Source: JACVRW01 sp036407035 (lineage in GTDB: Bacteria; Actinomycetota; Thermoleophilia; Solirubrobacterales; Thermoleophilaceae). Taken from it: a stretch of 12,416 nt of DNA. Shown one piece after another: positions 1 through 6,408 of the stretch. The stretch lies in contig DASXAA010000174.1 of NCBI GenBank assembly GCA_036407035.1, positions 1 through 12,416 of the forward strand, written 5' to 3'. Below the pieces are notes generated by a model. The model was not told the DNA's origin. It saw only the letters and a program-made list of their open reading frames with translations, and ran no database searches. Each line of letters opens with the position of its first letter. The first letter of the stretch is position 1. The position numbers and the translations under genes are program-made.

Positions 1-133
1 GCGCCGCCGGCCGGCGCAGACGAGCCAGACCCCCTCCCCAGCCAAGCAGCGTCCCATCCCGCCCATAAGCCCCGCCCCACACACCCCGACCGCAGCGGCC
101 CAGGCCAGCGCCTGCAGCAGACCGTGGAATCAA
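1..133. other. Left flank of the IS element, no gene called
   Basis: This C-rich stretch holds no convincing coding region. A 6-bp stem, GCGCCG (1-6) with CGGCGC (12-17) around a 5-base loop, could be the 3' hairpin of a gene lying left of the window. A minus-strand frame is open across the segment and would encode a hydrophobic peptide containing LQALAWAAAVGV. It has neither start nor stop in view, so it could be a gene fragment cut by the IS or simply high-GC open frame. Confidence 0.4.
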
Positions 134-152
134 CCCCTAGACGGTTGATTCC
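126..152. repeat. 27-bp palindrome spanning the left IS boundary
   Basis: GGAATCAACC (126-135) is a perfect reverse complement of GGTTGATTCC (143-152), with a 7-base spacer CCTAGAC. The right arm is the inner part of the left terminal repeat, while the left arm lies mainly outside the element. The octamer GGAATCAA therefore occurs both just outside the left end (126-133) and inside the right end (1122-1129). It may be a remnant of a second abutting IS end or a hairpin target site. Confidence 0.7.
134..152 (+). repeat. IS982-type left terminal inverted repeat
   Basis: This is the left end of the IS. It matches the right end (1122-1140, reverse strand) at 16 of 19 positions, with identical outer CCCCT and inner TTGATTCC blocks. 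It lies just downstream of the transposase stop codon side of the element. Confidence 0.75.
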
Positions 153-163
153 TCGTCTGGTCG

Positions 164-1033
164 TTAGGCGGCGAGGTCGGCGAAGGTGGGGGTGGGGCGG
201 CCGAGTAGGTGGTTGAGCCAGCCGCCGGCGGCGAGGGCGAGAAGTTTGCTGGCGACGCGGGCGCGGATGCCGGGCAGGGTGCGGGCGCGGTGGCGCTCGA
301 GGCCGAGTCGGTCTTTGAGCGTCCAGAAGACGGACTCGATCAGTTGGCGGATGCTGGAGAGGTGGAGGCCGTTGTCGGGCTCGTCGGCGCGGCTCGGTCG
401 CAGCACCTTGGCCTGGAAGCGCTCTGCCACCGCCTGCTCGAAGCCATCGCCGGCGTAGCCCTTGTCGCAGATAAGCGCCTCTCCGCCGTGTAGCGCGATC
501 GGCAGCAGCCGCAACGCCACCTCGCGCTCCTTCTGGTCGGCTGGGGCGAGGATCGCCGCCCGCGGCGTGCCGTCGGGGGCGCAGGCTAGGTGCAAGCGCA
601 TGCCCCAGAACCAGCGCGAGTGTGCGCGGCAGTAGCCATAGCCGCAAGCGTCGGCGAGCTCGGAGCGACGGGCGGTCTCGAGCGAGCGGCCGCATTCCAC
701 CGGGGTCGAGTCGAGCAGCACGATCTGGTCGCGGCTGCCAGGGCAGTCGGTCGCGAAGACGGCCGTCAACCAATCGATCGTCTCGGCCAGTCGCCGCCGG
801 CGCTTGAGGTAGCCGGGCTGCTTGGGCAGCTCGGGAAACAGGTGCGAGAGCCGCTTCGAGGCGACCGCCAGGAACTCGCGATCGGAGCCGATGTCCATCA
901 CCGCCTGAGCGACGCAGAGCGAGACGACCTCCGCGTCGGTCACCCTGCGCCGGGCGTTCTTCGGCCGCTCAGGCAGGAGATCGTCAGCGGTGCAGAACAC
1001 CGCAACGAGCAACAGGTCGAGGTCGGCGAGCAT
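164..1033 (-). CDS. IS982-family transposase (DDE type)
   Basis: This encodes the transposase that would cut and rejoin the IS ends. From the ATG at 1033 the product is 289 residues, a normal length for IS982 enzymes. The catalytic triad is visible: D108 in LLDSTPVECGR, D190 in ICDKGYAGD and E233 in RQLIESVFWTLKD. Between D108 and D190 lies the family's GYGYCRAHSRWFWGMRLHL block, and after E233 comes a typical arginine-rich ending, RVASKLLALAA. The frame stays open for 32 codons further upstream, but that extension runs into the terminal repeat. The ATG at 1033 also has a purine-rich AGGGGG about six bases before it, which is why it was chosen. No frameshift or missing catalytic residue is seen. 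The family assignment comes from motif recognition and was not checked by a search. Confidence 0.88.
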   Translation of the reverse strand: MLADLDLLLVAVFCTADDLLPERPKNARRRVTDAEVVSLCVAQAVMDIGSDREFLAVASKRLSHLFPELPKQPGYLKRRRRLAETIDWLTAVFATDCPGSRDQIVLLDSTPVECGRSLETARRSELADACGYGYCRAHSRWFWGMRLHLACAPDGTPRAAILAPADQKEREVALRLLPIALHGGEALICDKGYAGDGFEQAVAERFQAKVLRPSRADEPDNGLHLSSIRQLIESVFWTLKDRLGLERHRARTLPGIRARVASKLLALAAGGWLNHLLGRPTPTFADLAA

Positions 1034-1121
1034 CGTGGCCCCCTTCGGGTCGACGGCGCGAACTGAGCACCGCCGACTTCGACCTTTGCTCGCCAAAGCC
1101 CTCCCACGCCCACCGCAGCGC

Positions 1122-1140
1122 GGAATCAATCATCCAGGGG
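1122..1140 (-). repeat. IS982-type right terminal inverted repeat
   Basis: This is the right end of the IS, about 90 bases upstream of the transposase start. The transposase promoter should lie between this repeat and position 1033. No clear -35/-10 pair is visible there. Confidence 0.75.
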
Positions 1141-1152
1141 CGGCGCGGGGCG

Positions 1153-1578
1153 CTAGGGGTGCCCGGTCAGCTTCGCCTCTGGCGCGTGCACCTCGTCCTC
1201 CCCGACGGGCTCGTCCAGCTGCCGCGACAGCCACGCCGCCGCGGCCGACGAGCCGATCGCGAGCGCGAGCACACCGCGGCGTGCGGCGGCCGGGATCGAG
1301 TCACCGGCGAGGAACGTGGCCGCGGCGTCCACTCCGTCGGCGACCGCGCAGGCCTCGAGCCATCCGCGCACGGGCGCCCCGCGATCGAGGGCGACCACGA
1401 CGCCGAGCCCGAGCACCGCGTCCCGGACGCCGAACGCGCGCGCGATCAACTTGACCGCCGGTCGACGGGCGTCGTCGCCGATCCAGACGCGCCCCGCCAC
1501 GCCCGGCATGACGACGTTCCAGAGGCCGATCGCGATGCGTCCGCGCGCCTGCGTCAGCGCCATGTCCCGCGGTTCCAC
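1153..1578 (-). CDS. Small membrane-associated hypothetical protein (DUF4267-like)
   Basis: This is a 141-residue protein of unknown function. It has alternating hydrophobic stretches: IGLWNVVMPGVAGRVWIG near residues 16-33, AVLGLGVVVAL near 53-63, and an alanine-rich segment around 100-118. A central RAFGVRDAVLGLG block resembles small actinobacterial membrane proteins of the DUF4267 type; this is a resemblance only. The open frame starts with GTG at 1578, and an ATG at 1563 (MALTQARGR) is an equally plausible start. Neither has a strong ribosome-binding site. It is the last of three minus-strand genes with gaps of 24 and 14 bases, so it is probably co-transcribed with them. It ends 13 bases short of the IS right end, so the insertion did not damage it. 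Confidence 0.65.
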   Translation of the reverse strand: MEPRDMALTQARGRIAIGLWNVVMPGVAGRVWIGDDARRPAVKLIARAFGVRDAVLGLGVVVALDRGAPVRGWLEACAVADGVDAAATFLAGDSIPAAARRGVLALAIGSSAAAAWLSRQLDEPVGEDEVHAPEAKLTGHP

Positions 1579-1592
1579 AGGCGGGATCGTAT

Positions 1593-1961
1593 TCAGAGCT
1601 GCACGTCCGGGTGGCGGGCGGCGAGGTGCTCGGCGAGGGCCTCGCGCACCCGCCGCCGCTCCTCCGCGCTCGACATCCGGAAACGGCCGAGCAGCTCGCG
1701 CTGGCCCTCGAGCGGGAGCCCGGCGATCTCCCAGCGCACCGCGAGCCGCTCGAAGAGGAACTCGACCTTTCGCTGCCAGCGATCCTCGGCGCTCGCGGCC
1801 GGCCGCGCGTGGAGCTGCTCGAGCTGGCGCAGCGTGCCGGCGCTCAGCTCGTCGCGCAGCGTGAGGACGTTGCCCTCGGCGTCCGTGTAGTCGGAGGTCG
1901 AGACGCTCTCGGTGGCGCCGCCGTCCCCCGCTCGGCGCCGCTTGCGCTCGCGCTTTCCCAT
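1593..1961 (-). CDS. Hypothetical protein, charged and helical, 122 aa
   Basis: I do not recognise a family. The N-terminus is strongly basic (MGKRERKRRRAGDGG). A short YTDAEGNVLTLRDELS segment follows. The rest is charged and amphipathic: a region around residues 58-95 (EDRWQRKVEFLFERLAVRW) and a C-terminal helix rich in Glu, Arg and Ala. No signal peptide, membrane segment or cysteine motif is seen. A soluble protein, possibly binding nucleic acid through its basic tail, would fit, but this is a guess. It starts at the ATG at 1961, 24 bases after the upstream 80-residue gene, and is followed 14 bases later by the DUF4267-like gene. This suggests one transcript. Confidence 0.62.
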   Translation of the reverse strand: MGKRERKRRRAGDGGATESVSTSDYTDAEGNVLTLRDELSAGTLRQLEQLHARPAASAEDRWQRKVEFLFERLAVRWEIAGLPLEGQRELLGRFRMSSAEERRRVREALAEHLAARHPDVQL

Positions 1962-1985
1962 GGGCGGGAGGCTAGAGCCCGCGTC

Positions 1986-2228
1986 TCACGGCACCTCCGC
2001 CTCGCGCGCCGGCTCCGCCTCCGTCCGATCGGCGACGAACGGCGGCAGCTGCGCCAGCGCCGCGCGCGCGTCGGGCGCCTCGACCACCCACCACGCGTGG
2101 TGGCCGCCCTCGACGCACGAGCTCACGGCACGGCCGTGGCGGAGCGGGCTGCGGAACCCCTTCCAGGCCGCCGCGGCCGCCCCGCACTCGTGCGGCTCGT
2201 GGTGATGGGTGAGGACGAACAGCGTCAT
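1986..2228 (-). CDS. Small conserved-looking protein, His/Trp-rich, 80 aa
   Basis: This is an 80-residue product, MTLFVLTHHHEPHEC at the N-terminus, with a striking density of His, Cys and Trp: HHHEPHEC (8-15), AWKGFRSPLRH (21-31), SSCVEGGHHAWWVVEAP (36-52). The C-terminus is LPPFVADRTEAE then EVP. The beta-strand start, central GGHHAWW and closing LP.FVA.RT block resemble small actinobacterial proteins of the ferredoxin-like (dimeric alpha/beta barrel) kind. No function is known to me; the His and Cys residues could bind a metal. The pattern is too structured for a chance frame. It starts at the ATG at 2228, heads a three-gene minus-strand cluster and diverges from the methyltransferase gene. 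Its start codon lies within the arm of a dyad (2227-2242). Confidence 0.7.
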   Translation of the reverse strand: MTLFVLTHHHEPHECGAAAAAWKGFRSPLRHGRAVSSCVEGGHHAWWVVEAPDARAALAQLPPFVADRTEAEPAREAEVP

Positions 2229-2242
2229 CGGCCGCTGCCGAT
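2227..2242. promoter_or_regulatory. Dyad ATCGGC-N4-GCCGAT, copy 1 (candidate operator)
   Basis: ATCGGC (2227-2232) is a perfect inverted partner of GCCGAT (2237-2242) with a 4-base spacer. It lies in the divergent region between the 80-residue gene and the methyltransferase, about 60 bases before the methyltransferase ATG, and includes part of the 80-residue gene's start codon. The same arms and spacing recur at 3145-3160. It could be a protein-binding site, or a hairpin occluding the start codon in the minus-strand mRNA. Confidence 0.4.
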
Positions 2243-2302
2243 CGGAATAAGCCGCACGCCGCGCGCGTCTAACCCGGAACGCGAATCAGAGGAGCTCCGA
2301 GA

Positions 2303-3112
2303 ATGACCACATACGTGCTGGGCAGCCACGAGCGCGAGCGAGAGCGGCTCGCCCACCAGTCGAGCGCCCTCGCGGACGTCACCGAGCGATTCCTGCTCGC
2401 CGCCGGCCTCGGGCCCGGCATGCGCGTGCTCGACCTGGGCGCCGGGATCGGAGACGTGGCCGCCGTCGCGGCCCGAATCGTCGGGCCGGGCGGCGAGGTC
2501 GTGGGCGTGGAGCGCGACCCCGCCATGATCGAGGCGGCGACCGGCCGGCTCGCCGAGGAGCTCCCGATCCGGCTGGTCCAGGGCGACCTGACCGAGCTCG
2601 ACCTCGACGAGCCGCCCTTCGACGCCGCCATCGGCCGCTTCATACTCATGCACCTGACCGACCCCGCGGCGGCCGTGAGCGCCGCCGCGCGCCACGTGCG
2701 CGCGGGTGGCATCGTCACCTTCCAGGAGTCGACCCCCAGCGAGGTGCGGGTTCATCCGCCCCTCCCGAAGACCGAGGCGCTGATCGACCTCCTGATGCGG
2801 GTCTCGCACCGCATGGGCCCGGACCTCCGCGCCGGGGACAACCTGCGGGCCACGTTCCTCGCCGCCGGGCTGCCCGACCCCGAGCTGCGCCTCGAGGCGC
2901 TGATCGGCGGCCGTCCGGACGCACCGGTGTACGACATGCTCGCCGGCATCACCGAGACGCTGCTCCCGGAGATCGAGCGCAGGGGCCTGGCGCGGCCCGG
3001 CGAGATCGACCCCTGGCGGCTCGCCTCGGAGCTGCGCCGGGAGGTCGGCCGCGCCGGCGGCGTGCTCGTGGCGCCGCCGCTGGTCGCGGCCTGGGCGCGC
3101 GTGCCGGACTGA
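2303..3112 (+). CDS. Class I SAM-dependent methyltransferase
   Basis: This is a 269-residue cytosolic methyltransferase; the substrate cannot be told from sequence. The Rossmann-like core is clear. Motif I is RVLDLGAGIGDVA (41-53). The acidic residue ending strand 2 is E70 in VVGVERDP. The QGDLTELDL segment (93-101) matches the region that contacts the adenine, and motif IV is FDAAIGRFILMHLTDP (106-121). The N-terminal YVLGSHEREREREL-like lead and 'LAHQS' resemble a common actinobacterial UbiE/Methyltransf_11-type subgroup. Helices between residues 150 and 250 form the probable substrate lid. The ATG at 2303 was chosen because AGAGGAG (2288-2294) sits 8 bases upstream. A hairpin follows directly after the stop. 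Next comes the LAL regulator on the same strand 124 bases on, so the two may be linked in control but not tightly in one operon. Confidence 0.88.
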   Translation: MTTYVLGSHERERERLAHQSSALADVTERFLLAAGLGPGMRVLDLGAGIGDVAAVAARIVGPGGEVVGVERDPAMIEAATGRLAEELPIRLVQGDLTELDLDEPPFDAAIGRFILMHLTDPAAAVSAAARHVRAGGIVTFQESTPSEVRVHPPLPKTEALIDLLMRVSHRMGPDLRAGDNLRATFLAAGLPDPELRLEALIGGRPDAPVYDMLAGITETLLPEIERRGLARPGEIDPWRLASELRREVGRAGGVLVAPPLVAAWARVPD

Positions 3113-3129
3113 GGCGTCATCCGGACGCC
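3113..3129 (+). terminator. Hairpin right after the methyltransferase stop
   Basis: GGCGTC (3113-3118) pairs perfectly with GACGCC (3124-3129) around the loop ATCCG, beginning at the first base after the TGA. There is no T-run, which is common for hairpin terminators in very GC-rich actinobacteria. Termination activity is therefore only probable. Confidence 0.4.
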
Positions 3130-3143
3130 GCGAGCGGGAGGCG

Positions 3144-3161
3144 GATCGGCATGGGCCGATC
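3144..3161. promoter_or_regulatory. Dyad GATCGGC-N4-GCCGATC, copy 2 (candidate operator)
   Basis: This is a perfect 7-bp inverted repeat, 3144-3150 with 3155-3161, spacer ATGG. Its core ATCGGC-N4-GCCGAT is identical in arms and spacing to the dyad at 2227-2242. It lies about 75 bases upstream of the LAL regulator start. It may be an operator for that gene or part of a tandem terminator with 3113-3129. Confidence 0.42.
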
Positions 3162-3192
3162 GTGCCCGCGCGCGCGCCGTCACGGTATGGGT

Positions 3193-3207
3193 AGGTCTTC
3201 CCGACCT
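3193..3207. promoter_or_regulatory. Small dyad upstream of the LAL regulator
   Basis: AGGTC (3193-3197) and GACCT (3203-3207) are inverted around TTCCC, 30 bases before the TTG start. This could be a regulator half-site pair or a weak hairpin in the leader. The short arms make chance occurrence quite possible. Confidence 0.22.
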
Positions 3208-3236
3208 GATCCCGATCGCTTGCGGCCGAGCGCCCC

Positions 3237-6194
3237 TTGGGCGACGATCGACGTGAATTGGGGGCCGACTCGACCAGACCCCTCATCGGCAGGGCTCGCG
3301 AGCTCGAGGCGATCGTGGCGGCGCTCGCGTCGGTCCGCCGCGGGCGCGCCGGCACGTGCGTGGCGTTCGCCGGCGCGCTCGGGCTCGGCAAGAGCAGCCT
3401 GATGCGCGAGCTGGAGGGGCGCGCCGACGCCCGCGGCGACCTCGTGCTCACCGGCCAGGGGTCCGAGTGGGAGGCGGGCATCCCGTACGGCGTCACCTCC
3501 GACGCACTGAGCGACTACCTGGCCTCGCTGCCCGCACCCGATCTCGAGCGAGTCACCGACGGCCTCGCCGCCGACCTGGGCGTGGCGCTGCCCGCCGTGG
3601 CGTCCGCGCCGCCCGGCGGCGCGGCGGTGGAGGCCGAGCGCTACCGGACCCACCGGGCGCTGCGCGAGCTGGTCGGCCGGCTCGCCGACCGCCACCCTCT
3701 GGTGCTCGCCCTCGACGACCTCCACTGGGCGGACGGCGAGACCGCCGAGCTCGTGGCCCACCTGATCAGGCACCCGCCGCCCCGCACGCTGCTCGCGCTG
3801 GCGTACCGGCCGGCCCAGGTCGCCGCCGCGGTGGCCGCGGCGGTCGAGCGCGGCAGCCGCGACGGGCGCTGCGAGCTGCTCGAGCTGCACCCGCTGACCG
3901 AGGCGGAATCACGCGAGGTGCTCGGCGAGCGCGTCCCGCCGGCCACACGCCCCAACGTCGTGCGCGAGAGCGGCGGCAACCCGCTCTTCCTCGAGCAGCT
4001 CGCCCGAGCGGCGGGCGAGGTCGCCGGCGCCACCGCGGCGGGCGCGCCCGCCGACGCCGACGTGCCGCCCGTCGTGCTCGCCGCGATCGAGAGCGAGCTG
4101 GCCGCGCTCGGGCCGCCGGAGCGCGCGTTGGCCCAGGGCGGCGCCGTGGCGGGCGAGCCGTTCGAGATCGAGCTCGCCGCGGCGGCCGCCGATATGAGGG
4201 AGGGCGACGCCCTGCCCGCCCTCGACGCTCTACTCGCCGCCGACCTCGTCCGCACCACCGACGCCCCGCGCCGCTTCGTGTTCCGCCACCCGGTCGTGCG
4301 GCGCGCCGTTTACCAGGCGGCCGGCGCGGGCTGGCGCCTCGGCGCCCACGGCCGCGTCGCCGCGGCGCTCCGCTCGCGGGACGCCCCGCTCGCCCGCATC
4401 GCCGAGCACGTGGAGCGCTCGGCGCGACCGGGGGACGAGGAGGCCGCGGCAACGCTGCTCGAGGCCGGGCGCGCGGCGGCGACGCAGGCCCCCGCCACGG
4501 CGGCGCGGCTGTTCCAGGCGGCGCTCGACCTGCTGCCCGCCGGCGACGCCGCCCATCGGCTCGAGGCGCTGGTGTCGCTGGCCACCTCACTCGGCGCGGC
4601 GGGCCGGCTCGAGGAGGCGCGCGAGACGCTATGGGAGGTGCTCGGCGAGCTGCCGCCCGAGCGGCACGACCTGCGCGCCCGGGCCGCCACGTTCATCGCG
4701 CGGCTGGACCACGCCCTCGGCCGCCAGGGCGAGGCGCGCGCACTGCTCGACCTGACGCTCGGCGAGCTGCCCGAGCCGCGGTCGCGGGAGGGCGCCGCGC
4801 TGATGCTCGAGCTCGTCATGGACCACCTCTTCACGGCCGAGTTCGAGCCGATGCGGGTGCTGGCGGACTCCGCGCTCGAGCTCTCGCGCGAGCTGGGAGA
4901 TCCGCTGCTCGAGGCGGCGGCGCTGGCCGGCATCGCGCACGCCGCGCAGAACAGCCGCGACATCCCGGGATCGCTGGCGGCCGCGTCCGAGGCGGCGGCG
5001 ATCCTGGACACGCTCGACGACTCCCGCTGCGCCCCGCTGCTCGAGACGTTCTGGTGGCTGGCGTCCGCGGAGGACGTGCTCGAGCGCTGGGACGCCTGCC
5101 TGCGCCACGCCGACCGCGGCATCCGCCTGGCGCGGCGGTTCGGCGTGAGCTTCGTGTTCGTGGCGCTGACCCACACGCTCGCGGTCGCGCTCGGGTGGCA
5201 CGGCAGCCTGGCCCGCGCGCGGGAGGCGGCGGAGGAGACCGTGGACGCCTCGCACCTGTCGGGCAACCAGACCTCGCTCGCATACGCGTACACGACGCAG
5301 TGCTTCGTGCTCGGCCAGGCCGGCGAGGCGCGCGAGGCGGTGGCCGCGGGCGAGCTGGGCGCGGAGCTGGGCCGTCAGCTGAAGCGCGGCCTGTACGTGG
5401 CGCTGCCGCACGCCAACCTCGGCGCGGCGCTGGTCGCAGCCGGCCAGCCGGAGCGGGCGCGCACGCAGCTGCTCGAGGCGCGCTCGCGCGGGGCGCTCGA
5501 CCACTGGGTCGGCCGCTGCTGGTGGGAGATCTGGATGTCGGGCGCCGAGCTGGCGCTCGGCAATCTCGACGAGGCCGAGCGGTGGGCGAGCGCCGCGGAG
5601 CGGACCGCCGAGGAGATGGGACTGGCGGGGCGGCGGGGCTCCGCCCTGGCGGCGCGCGCCGCGGTCACGCTGGCGCGCGGCGACGTGCCCGCCGCCGCGT
5701 CGGCGGCGCTTGAGGCCGCGGAGCTGCTCGAGGGCTGCGGGCGGACGCCGGACGGTGCCCGAGCGCGGATCCTGGCGGCGCGCGCGCTGGCGGCCGGCAC
5801 CGTCGGAGCCGGCGCGCGCGACGGCGGCGAGCCGCGCGACCCGGACGACGCCGGGCCGGCGGCTGCGGTCGCCCAGCTCGAACGCGCCCGCGCCGTCCTG
5901 AGCGAGGCCGGCGCGCCGCGGCTCGCCGACGAGGCCGCGCGCGAGCTGCGGAAGCTCGGGCTGCGCGTGACCCGGCCGGGCGGGCGTGCCGCGTCCGCGG
6001 ACGGCGTCGGGTCGCTCAGCGCCCGCGAGCGTGAGGTGGCCGAGCTTGTCGCGGCCGGACACACCAACGGCGAGATCGCCGCCGCCCTGCACCTGTCGGA
6101 GAAGACGGTGGCGAACCACCTGACGCGCATCTTCACGAAGCTCGAGATCTCGTCGCGGTCGGCGCTGGCGGCGGCGGTGGGGCGGGGGGAGTGA
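3237..6194 (+). CDS. LAL/MalT-type ATPase transcriptional regulator with LuxR HTH
   Basis: This is a 985-residue cytosolic transcription regulator of the large ATP-binding LuxR (LAL) kind, normally about 900-1,000 residues. The N-terminal PLIGRARELEAI (15-26) is the family's standard opening to its AAA/NACHT-like ATPase. Walker A is GALGLGKS (46-53) and Walker B is LVLALDDLHWAD (155-166). A long Ala/Leu/Glu-rich helical middle (about 340-900) looks like TPR-type repeats for sensing a ligand or partner. The C-terminal 59 residues (927-985) are a GerE/LuxR helix-turn-helix: LSAREREVAELVAAG, then NGEIAAALHLSEKTVANHL and FTKLEISSR. Such proteins oligomerise on ATP and inducer binding. The frame is closed upstream by a TGA at 3207, and the only usable first codon is TTG at 3237 (a second TTG is at 3258). 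No good Shine-Dalgarno is visible, so translation is probably weak. The inducer and targets are unknown. Confidence 0.9.
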   Translation: MGDDRRELGADSTRPLIGRARELEAIVAALASVRRGRAGTCVAFAGALGLGKSSLMRELEGRADARGDLVLTGQGSEWEAGIPYGVTSDALSDYLASLPAPDLERVTDGLAADLGVALPAVASAPPGGAAVEAERYRTHRALRELVGRLADRHPLVLALDDLHWADGETAELVAHLIRHPPPRTLLALAYRPAQVAAAVAAAVERGSRDGRCELLELHPLTEAESREVLGERVPPATRPNVVRESGGNPLFLEQLARAAGEVAGATAAGAPADADVPPVVLAAIESELAALGPPERALAQGGAVAGEPFEIELAAAAADMREGDALPALDALLAADLVRTTDAPRRFVFRHPVVRRAVYQAAGAGWRLGAHGRVAAALRSRDAPLARIAEHVERSARPGDEEAAATLLEAGRAAATQAPATAARLFQAALDLLPAGDAAHRLEALVSLATSLGAAGRLEEARETLWEVLGELPPERHDLRARAATFIARLDHALGRQGEARALLDLTLGELPEPRSREGAALMLELVMDHLFTAEFEPMRVLADSALELSRELGDPLLEAAALAGIAHAAQNSRDIPGSLAAASEAAAILDTLDDSRCAPLLETFWWLASAEDVLERWDACLRHADRGIRLARRFGVSFVFVALTHTLAVALGWHGSLARAREAAEETVDASHLSGNQTSLAYAYTTQCFVLGQAGEAREAVAAGELGAELGRQLKRGLYVALPHANLGAALVAAGQPERARTQLLEARSRGALDHWVGRCWWEIWMSGAELALGNLDEAERWASAAERTAEEMGLAGRRGSALAARAAVTLARGDVPAAASAALEAAELLEGCGRTPDGARARILAARALAAGTVGAGARDGGEPRDPDDAGPAAAVAQLERARAVLSEAGAPRLADEAARELRKLGLRVTRPGGRAASADGVGSLSAREREVAELVAAGHTNGEIAAALHLSEKTVANHLTRIFTKLEISSRSALAAAVGRGE

Positions 6195-6243
6195 GACCCG
6201 CGCGGTCCGGCGGGTGCCCGGCTTACTGCGCCCGGGAAGGGGT

Positions 6244-6269
6244 CGGTCCGGTTCGGCGCGCGCGGACCG
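6244..6269 (+). terminator. Possible terminator hairpin of the LAL regulator gene
   Basis: CGGTCCG (6244-6250) pairs perfectly with CGGACCG (6263-6269), leaving a 12-base GC-rich loop. It lies 50 bases after the regulator's stop codon. No T-run follows, so this is a GC-type terminator at best. Confidence 0.35.
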
Positions 6270-6280
6270 GCCGTCTCGAA

Positions 6281-6365
6281 GAAGAAAGTGATTTAGAGGG
6301 GCTCCTGGCCCCACAATCGACCAACCTTCAGCGATTTCGCTCAAGGAAGCGCGCGAAACCGGGCC
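6281..6365. other. Structured lower-GC block in the convergent intergenic region
   Basis: Between the converging regulator and clpB genes lies a patch that is noticeably less GC-rich than anything around it. It opens with a purine run (GAAGAAGAAAGTGATTTAGA). Two inverted repeats follow: GGGGC (6298-6302) with GCCCC (6308-6312), and a 22-base palindrome with one C/C mismatch at 6325-6346 (CCTTCAGCGA then TCGCTCAAGG). Nothing codes here convincingly. It could be a bidirectional terminator, a small RNA or one copy of a dispersed repeat. The sequence does not decide which. Confidence 0.4.
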
Positions 6366-6385
6366 CACCCCTGGTTGCTGCTGTA

Positions 6386-6408
6386 AGCGCCCGAGCCCGG
6401 GCGGCGCT
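6386..6408 (-). terminator. Hairpin overlapping the clpB stop codon
   Basis: AGCG/CGCT and CCCG/CGGG arms form a stem (with a 3-base bulge on one side) around AGCC at 6386-6408, overlapping the first bases of the clpB stop region. On the minus strand no T-run follows. It may stabilise or end the clpB transcript. Confidence 0.28.

Larger units (their letters stand above)
134..1140 (-). mobile_element. IS982-family insertion sequence, apparently complete
   Basis: A 1,007-bp segment is bounded by imperfect 19-bp terminal inverted repeats: CCCCTAGACGGTTGATTCC at 134-152, and, read on the minus strand, CCCCTGGATGATTGATTCC at 1122-1140. They match at 16 of 19 positions. Size, single-ORF organisation and transposase type all fit the IS982 family, whose members are about 1 kb. 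No target-site duplication is visible next to the ends: the left flank reads GGAATCAA and the right flank CGGCGCGG. This suggests either a rearrangement after insertion or ends placed a base or two off. The transposase frame is intact, so the element could be active. Confidence 0.85.

Noticed and set aside
1..133. Hydrophobic minus-strand reading frame left of the IS, possibly an interrupted membrane protein
   Set aside because: There is too little sequence, no start or stop in view and no motif. It was kept only as a remark under the flank entry.
2225..3496. 423-codon minus-strand open frame across the methyltransferase gene
   Set aside because: It lies antisense to a methyltransferase with a good ribosome-binding site and clear motifs. 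Its own product has no recognisable features.
3356..5713. 785-codon plus-strand frame inside the LAL regulator
   Set aside because: It is out of frame with the Walker and HTH motifs, and the product is almost entirely Arg, Ala, Gly and Pro.
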